DNA of 64,000 nucleotides from Acanthornis magna. Lineage: Eukaryota > Chordata > Aves > Passeriformes > Acanthizidae. Both the position numbers and the translations under genes were made by a program. Position 1 is the first letter of the stretch. Every line of letters starts with the position of its first letter. Positions 58,120 through 64,000 of this stretch are shown here, in pieces. The stretch is from assembly GCA_036785705.1 (NCBI GenBank), contig JAWUZG010000159.1, positions 930,001 through 994,000 of the forward strand, in the 5' to 3' direction. The notes beneath the pieces were generated by a model. It saw only the letters and a program-made list of their open reading frames with translations, made no database searches and was not told the origin of the DNA.

Positions 58120-61100
58120 CACACTGTCCCGAGTCCTCTGCCTGCACCACCACAGCCCTTTGGACAACAATAGGGTATCTGTCAGTGGTGTCAGTCTCAC
58201 CTCTCTTCCTCTGCAGGTTTTCTAGGGACAGGCACTGGGACAGCCTTTGGTATATCCCCCCTTCTTGCACTTCCCACCTTTGGGCAGAACTCCTCATGAG
58301 TAATATAAAGTTTTATTCTACTGCTGATCTGCAAAGCTAAGGAGATTTCACCACTGTTGACATTTGCATGTTCAAAACTATCAGAAAGATCAACTTTTGA
58401 GGGTTTTCTTTGTACCTGTAGGCGCTAGAATTGTATTTTTTAAGAGGAAGTATAAAGCTTTTCCAGAGAGCAATTGATTTCCACTTCCTTCCCTCACTAC
58501 ACACAAAGAAGAGGTCTTACTCTTACAGGATTTACCGAAAGCTGATGAGGTTCTCCCCAGAGCACTGCAAAGCACAGCCTCTCTCTCTCTGAAGGGCTAC
58601 AGACAAGAACTAATGACACAAAGGTGCTCTTCTATAGAATAAACTGATTTTCAAAGCAGGAAGAGGATTCTGTAGAGCATTGTTACTGGGCAAGAAGTCA
58701 GAAGGGGGGCAGCGTCAGGCCCTCCTGCATTCCACAGCACTAGCCCGAGGCTGGCCAGGCTATAAACAAACCGAGCACTGTGACCCATGTCAAACAGTCC
58801 CTGCAGTTAATTAATGGAGCACTGACAGCAAGAGGAGTCCCTGTGTCAACAGGTGATATTAAACTCAACGGAACAGGAATAAAGCCAGTGACAAAGTTAT
58901 AAACCCTGAAATTATAATAAAACCTTTTTGCAAAGGTGCTTTTGTGATGCCTTGAACAGCTGTGAGGCAAAGCCCATGAGGATGTTATAAAACAGTCCCC
59001 AAGGAAATCACCTGAACTTTGCTTTTATGAACCCAAGCAATTCCAAAGCAGCATATTCCTAATCCAGAGAGCCTCAGCCCTAAACCATCTGTCTAGGCAG
59101 ACCACACATTGTTCAAAACCCAGATGGTGTTTCTCAATAAATAAGAAAATGGTCAAGAGTAAAACAAAGCACTGTTTAGGGGCTACCATGCTGGTGACAA
59201 CCACTGGCCCCCGAGGATGGGTGCACTGAGAAGCCTCCAGCTCCCCAGAGCAGAACTGTGATAGTTAAAGGGAAGAATGTCATTACACAGAAACACCAGC
59301 TACATGGCTGGGAAGATGTCAAGGTAGGGCCCAAAGAAGGCAAACAGAAGAATTGGAGCCAAAACCAACTGTAACTGAGCTTGAGACACGGCTGGAATCA
59401 AATGCTTTCCTACTGCCCTTAATCAAGATAGAATTTCTGTCAACACTTTAGACTTTTTTAAAAATCAAATGCGTCATCTGCATTCTCCCCTCACCCTCTC
59501 TAGTCAGAGTCAGAGCTCTGGGCATCATGTTTCACAGCTACTTGTGCCCACTGCTACACTGCTGCAGTTTCCAGCTTTTTACTGGGTAAACTCCATATTC
59601 TTCCATAGTGTCACCACCCTCATCATCGCCCTCGTCACTGACCCCTTCTCTCTCCCCTCTATCCCAGACAGAAGAGAATAGTCAGGAAAACAAAAGGATT
59701 GTATCACTGCCTCTGTTTCATACTCTGTTCCTTGAAAGAGACAACGGGGAGGTAAAAGCGATTGTGACTGAACTCCAGAGAGACCATTTCAGTCAGATGA
59801 ACTCATGGCATCCGCTTCTCAAATCCCTACATATCCTTCAAGTCCTGCCTGGAAAAGGATTGGCAGTGAAGCTGCAGTCCACTGAAAGGCATCCTGCTCC
59901 TCCGCCCACCGACTCAGCTAGGACAGGGATCAGCCCGGAATGCTCCGGTGATTTATCGCTCCTGTGCCCACCACAAGGCATCTGCAATCCCAACAGGCTC
60001 TGCCAAGCACAGCCCAACACCCGCTGCCCACTCCCTGCAGGCATTTTCAAACAGCCAGTCATGATTTTGACAGCACGACCACATTTATCTCAATCCAAAA
60101 TTCTTTCTCTGCACCGCGGCATTCATCCACCAGAAGGGAGGTGTGGAAATTTTTCCTCATTAATAGGGACGTTCCCTAATTAGCAGGCACTGCGTGAGTT
60201 TCCCTGAGCGTGATTACAGGCACGCTGTAATCCTACACAGCTCGGCGTGGATTTAAAGTGTGACCCTGCTCTCCCCCACATCCATCACCTCCTGTGTCGA
60301 CATGGGCGTCTGCAGCGAGCCAGCCGGGGAACCCTCACCCCCGTTCTGCAGGATCAGCTTTCACCTGGTTTGCAGAGCTGCTGGGGCAGGAAAGGAGGAT
60401 CTGATCTTCTCACTTGCAAAAACACCCCAAATTCCTTTTATAAAGCGACTACTTAATTAAAAGCTTAATTTTCTTTCTAGATCTACTCTCTCACTGACCT
60501 AAACATGCCTCCAGAACAGCACAGCCGTATCCACATAGAGGAATAAGCAGTGGGCTCCTCTGGACATCAGGTTTCTTTTGAGTAACTACACTTTGGCACG
60601 TTCCAGAAGAGTGCCTTGGCATGGTTTAGATTAGTTAGCTTTGAAAAAGGATTACACTAAATTGGAACAAGCATTCCTATCCCAGAATAAGACCGATCCA
60701 ACAGCAAGCGCAATAGGTATTTTGGAATAACTTCACACCTCGCTCTAATCCAAATTAGCTTTAGAATACTGACACAATTCCATCACAGATGTGTTCAGTG
60801 TCTTTTTCTCAATGTAGTCGTGAATTTTGCACCAAAAGCAGAAACAGCACCCACTGCCTGGATAACGGAGCCTCCCAGCCCTACAGGCCGTGGTGTTGGA
60901 GATAGGATGCAGCATTCCAAGATGAGAAATCAAGGTTAGAGCGAGAGAGAATGGAGGAGTTTGAGTTTGGGGGAGTAGCAAGGACAGAAGGACAGTAATA
61001 GGGACACAGGCAGGTTGTGATAGTACAGGTGGGAACGATTTCAAACTAAAAGAGGAGAGATTTAGGTTAGATATTAGGGAAAAATTCTTCCCTGTGAGTG

Positions 61101-63000
61101 TGGTAAGGCTCTGACAAGGGATGCCCAGAGAAGCTGTGGCTGCCCCATCCCGATGGTGTTCGAGGCCAGGTTGGATGGGGCTAGTCTAGTGGAAGGTGTC
61201 TCTGCCCAGGATGGGGGGGTTGGAACAAGATGAGCTTTAAGGTCCCTTCCAACCCAAATCAGTCTGGATCCTAAGCAGAGAGGTCTGCTCTTTCTTGCCA
61301 CCTTGCAATGTAGACGAGGCCCTAGTGAACTGGAGATGATGCCTTATCACAACACACCACTGGAGCTTCAGAAATTACAGATGTTACTTGTGGCAATTCC
61401 TAACAGGATCAGAAAGCAGAAAAGCAACAGCAGACATACAAGAAGGCTATTCTAAGTTACATCAGCAGATAAACACAAAGCCAGCTGATCCACATGCCTC
61501 AGAACCCAAGATAGACAACCAGGAATAAGCAAGAGAAGCTTCCCCAAGGCTGAGGCAGCTGCATAGGAGTGTGTTCCAGCAATTCCAGGGCCTTCTGCTG
61601 GGCTTCAACACCAGCTGCCACTTACAGGATGCTGCAATAACCAGACAGCTTTAATTCAGCTTGACAGCTTCTTTATTGTCCTGCAACACAGAGTTTTCCA
61701 TCCCTTTTATTGGGATAATAATCCAGATGAAGTTTCTGGATGCTTTTCAGGAGTTAATGTGTAAAGTGGAGCATTAGAAAGGGCTGGAAACTGCCCCCCT
61801 GTACCTACAGCCCTGTCACCAGAGACATGTAGGAACCATCCCACCACAAAGCCACCACCTGAACTCCCTCTGCATCATGCCAGCAGCCTCAGAAAGTCAT
61901 CATTCATCCTTGCTTTTTCCTGAGCAGGGTTAAGTGAACACTTGCACTCCGGATCTCCAGCTTCTCCCTCCTCTCTCATGCCCTTTACTCAAAGTTCAAC
62001 TGGGCTTTTCTGCAGCATAAAATCAACACTGGATTCACATTCCTCCAGAGCTGAGGCAACACTACTGTCCCATCATTTAATACTCAAATTGGGAGACAAA
62101 ACCTTTAATTCTCCCCAGGTGAGAGCTAAGCACGCAGAGAGCTCTGCAGACACCCCGACCGACAGCCAAGGGAAGGGCAAAGTGCTGGCACAGCCTTTGT
62201 TTTGCTAACGGCCCAGACCCAGCCACATTCCCAAAAATAAACAGCCCTGACATCTCATGCTCCCTAAAAAAGATCCCACAAGCTTCAGAAGACATGAAGA
62301 TGGGACATTCTAAGAATAGATGTTCAAGGAAAAGTAAATTATTTTTAGCTAGTATAACATCAACTAATTGTTAGATTAAGTTGAAGGTCCTCTGGTTTAA
62401 AAAAAGCCCCGCACAAAAATAGCTCTCCTAATGCTTTTTCTGTTATTTGAGCCAGGTTTTGCTTTGTTTGCTTCCCTCCTTTTCCTGGGAAGCAGGATTG
62501 GAAATAAGAAGCAACAGAGCTTTTCATCGTGATCATCATCACTGTTTCATCAGATTTCGTGATTGTTTAAAGACGGATAACTTTATTTCACTCCCGAGGC
62601 ACCCACCCCACCGTAAGGCACACTCCTGGCATTCCGGTACCGCGATCCCACCTGGAGAGCAGGAGTCTCCCGCCACGGCGGCTCCCCCCGCTGCCGGCCG
62701 GGGGCTCCGAGCTCGGCTCCCCCGGGGCACGAGTGGATCGCAATCAGCCCTCAGGACTCCGTTACGAGCCCGCCCGCTAGGAATCACGACTGCGGCTCCG
62801 GCCACGGGAGGAGCGACCAGAGCCGCCTTCCGCCTCCGTTTCTCAGCCGAGCCCTCGGCCCCGTTACCGATACCTGGGCTCGGAGAAGGCCCGGAGAACA
62901 GCCGCGAGGCCACGGCCGGAGATACCCAACCAGGTGTGGGAAAGGGTTGCGGGCCAGGGAAGGAGGGGCGAGGCCGGGGGTGTCCAGCTGGTGCCCCCCA
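58120..63000. other. TPX2 5' intron
   Basis: About 4.9 kb between the first coding exon and the promoter-proximal UTR exon. It contains one long CR1 end (61.03-61.27 kb) and otherwise unique DNA. No additional coding exon recognised; short open frames lack motifs. Confidence 0.6.
61026..61270 (+). mobile_element. CR1 LINE 3' end fragment, the longest in the window
   Basis: The CR1 tail can be followed from TTTCAAACTAAAAGAGGAG and TAGATATTAGGGAAAAATTC, through GCCCAGAGAAGCTGTGGCTG and GAGGCCAGGTTGGATGGGGC, to GTCCCTTCCAACCCAAATC. A short deletion removes the usual TTTGAGCAACCTG part. It lies antisense to TPX2 in its first intron. Confidence 0.92.
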
Positions 63001-63007
63001 CACTCAC

Positions 63008-63050
63008 CTCTAAACCGCCGCGGCTCCGCGCGGCGCCTCTGCCGCTGCCG
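63008..63050 (-). other. TPX2 5' UTR exon, 3' boundary
   Basis: On the minus strand a strong donor GAG|GTGAGTG occurs at 63008/63007, in CpG-rich DNA just inside the CCAAT/CHR promoter. It would splice to the acceptor before the start-codon exon near 58.14 kb (gtgcag). The transcription start is inferred to lie within about 50 bases and is not marked by a TATA box. Confidence 0.5.
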
Positions 63051-63300
63051 TTAACGGATTTCAAACAGGGCTCGGCTGTCCGAACCCACCAATCAGCGCC
63101 CGGCGCAAGCCCTTGACGTGTGCTGATTGGCCGGGCCGCTTGAGGAGCCGGATAAGGAGACTCCGCGCAATGCTGTTGTGGTCTCCCTGCAATGCCTAAC
63201 GGGAAATGTAGTACGTGCTCACACAGCGCTACAATGACCGGCCGAGAAGCGAACCACAACACGCATAACGCACTGCGGGACAAACTAGGCCAATCAGGAG
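63051..63300 (-). promoter_or_regulatory. TPX2 cell-cycle promoter: CHR and CCAAT boxes
   Basis: Reading upstream from the UTR exon: a CHR-type TTTGAA on the minus strand (plus 63060-63065), a CCAAT box on the plus strand at 63089-63093, a CCAAT on the minus strand at 63126-63130, and a third CCAAT (plus strand) at 63290-63294. Two or more NF-Y CCAAT boxes about 30-40 bases apart next to a CHR is the known layout of G2/M genes controlled by MuvB/DREAM, fitting TPX2. Confidence 0.65.
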
Positions 63301-63741
63301 AGGAGGCGCTTTGAGTGTCGTTAAGGACGACCTATCAGCGGCCGGTGGGCGGGTCTCCTGGGCCGATGTCAGCTGGGGCGGCCCCGAGGCCGGAGTCTGG
63401 TACCGTGGCTGTAGCAGTACGTGCTGTCCGGCGTCCACCCACTGCTCCTCACCAAATCAGCCCTTCTGACTGCTGGGCCTGGGGAAGGCGGCTTCCACCG
63501 CCTGGTAAGCCCGACCAGTTTCCCGATGCTGCGAGGGGAAAGTGCCCTTTGCACAGTGGCGTTACCGACCCCAAGTGCAGCATAATCTTCCCCGTCGCCG
63601 TGGAAAGGGACCGGCAGCCAGCAGCTAATGGCGGGGCAGTCCCCAGCTGCCGCAGCCGCTTTTACTGCTCCGGCACTGCCCGCATCAAACTCCCCTTAGA
63701 GCCCCGCCGTGGGCTCCCTGAGCACTGTGGAGACACAAAAT

Positions 63742-63770
63742 CCCTCACAGCAGCCGGACTGCTGTGAGGG
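63742..63770. repeat. Perfect 12-bp inverted repeat (hairpin)
   Basis: CCCTCACAGCAG (63742-63753) and its exact reverse complement CTGCTGTGAGGG (63759-63770) are separated by CCGGA. As DNA it could extrude; as RNA it makes a stable stem with a 5-base loop. Confidence 0.9.
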
Positions 63771-63917
63771 GACGGCGGCCGTGTCAGTAAGAGGGCCGTG
63801 ACCGCAGGGCGGAGCGGGAGTAGAGGCCGGAGCTGTCCCCGCCACGGCCGGCAGGGAGCGCCAGAGCCTCACCCTCCGCCCGGCACCTTGGCGCCTGCGC
63901 ACTGGCCCCGCCGCTAT

Positions 63918-63990
63918 TGCGCATGCGCACCTCGCCCCTTCGTCCAACAGACGCTGTTCACCCAGCCTCGAGGCGCCGTGCGCATGCGCA
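63918..63990. promoter_or_regulatory. Pair of NRF1-type palindromes
   Basis: The 12-bp palindrome TGCGCATGCGCA occurs at 63918-63929 and again at 63979-63990. A related GCGCCTGCGCA lies at about 63891-63901. NRF1 binds GCGCATGCGC in CpG-island promoters, often near the transcription start. Confidence 0.7.
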
Positions 63991-64000
63991 TCGCCCCCTG

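Larger units (their letters stand above)
63350..64000. promoter_or_regulatory. CpG island at the right edge, probable promoter of a divergent gene
   Basis: CpG-rich DNA distinct from the TPX2 promoter, carrying two identical NRF1-type palindromes and a hairpin. In mammals BCL2L1 is the neighbour divergent from TPX2, so this could be its promoter or 5' UTR; no coding exon is visible to prove it. Confidence 0.5.

Noticed and set aside
1..64000. tRNA, rRNA, CRISPR, operon or prokaryote-type signals.
   Set aside because: None seen. The window is a spliced vertebrate locus, and I found no cloverleaf-like tRNA box pairs or known miRNA hairpins that I could support.

Overview
This is nuclear DNA from a bird. 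The evidence is CR1 LINE 3' ends scattered through it, spliced vertebrate genes with gt/ag introns, CpG-rich promoters, and a complete IRF10 gene (an interferon regulatory factor kept in birds and fish but lost in mammals). The gene order PDRG1 - TTLL9 - DUSP15 - (IRF10) - FOXS1 - MYLK2 - TPX2 is the human 20q11.21 order read in the opposite direction, which corresponds to chicken chromosome 20. The species cannot be named from the sequence.

Layout. 1-3.87 kb: intergenic, with a CR1 end and a CCCAT microsatellite. 3.88-5.35 kb: PDRG1 (+), five coding exons, complete. 5.4-15.2 kb: the TTLL9 locus (-), where only two coding exons can be recognised among CR1 copies and a solo LTR that splits a CR1. 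16-17.1 kb: CpG island between TTLL9 and DUSP15. 17.09-23.87 kb: DUSP15 (+), seven exons, with an antisense solo LTR in intron 2. 23.9-26.7 kb: intergenic, with an E-box/GATA cluster. 26.77-30.0 kb: IRF10 (+), eight coding exons, with two interferon-response-type elements directly before the start codon. 30.9-32.3 kb: single-exon FOXS1 (+). 32.3-36.9 kb: tail-to-tail gap with an orphan CpG island. 36.9-42.8 kb: MYLK2 (-), eleven coding exons, with a very long repetitive Lys/Ala/Pro/Glu N-terminus. 43-49.5 kb: MYLK2 upstream region and gap. 49.5-63.0 kb: TPX2 (-), sixteen coding exons plus a 5' UTR exon, with a CCAAT/CHR promoter at 63.05-63.3 kb. 63.35-64 kb: a second CpG island with two identical NRF1-type palindromes and a perfect hairpin, probably the promoter of a gene beyond the right edge.

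The genes do not form one pathway: PDRG1 is a prefoldin-like chaperone subunit, TTLL9 an axonemal tubulin-ligase family member, DUSP15 a myristoylated phosphatase, IRF10 an immune transcription factor, FOXS1 a forkhead factor, MYLK2 a striated-muscle kinase and TPX2 a spindle factor. The most interesting points are the intact IRF10 in the interval mammals lost (with a possible IRF10 fossil in the human DUSP15 tail), the apparent decay of TTLL9, the expanded MYLK2 N-terminus, and changes in the Aurora-A-binding and KEN-degron regions of TPX2. Coordinates were worked out by hand from splice sites and reading phase; no alignment software was used.
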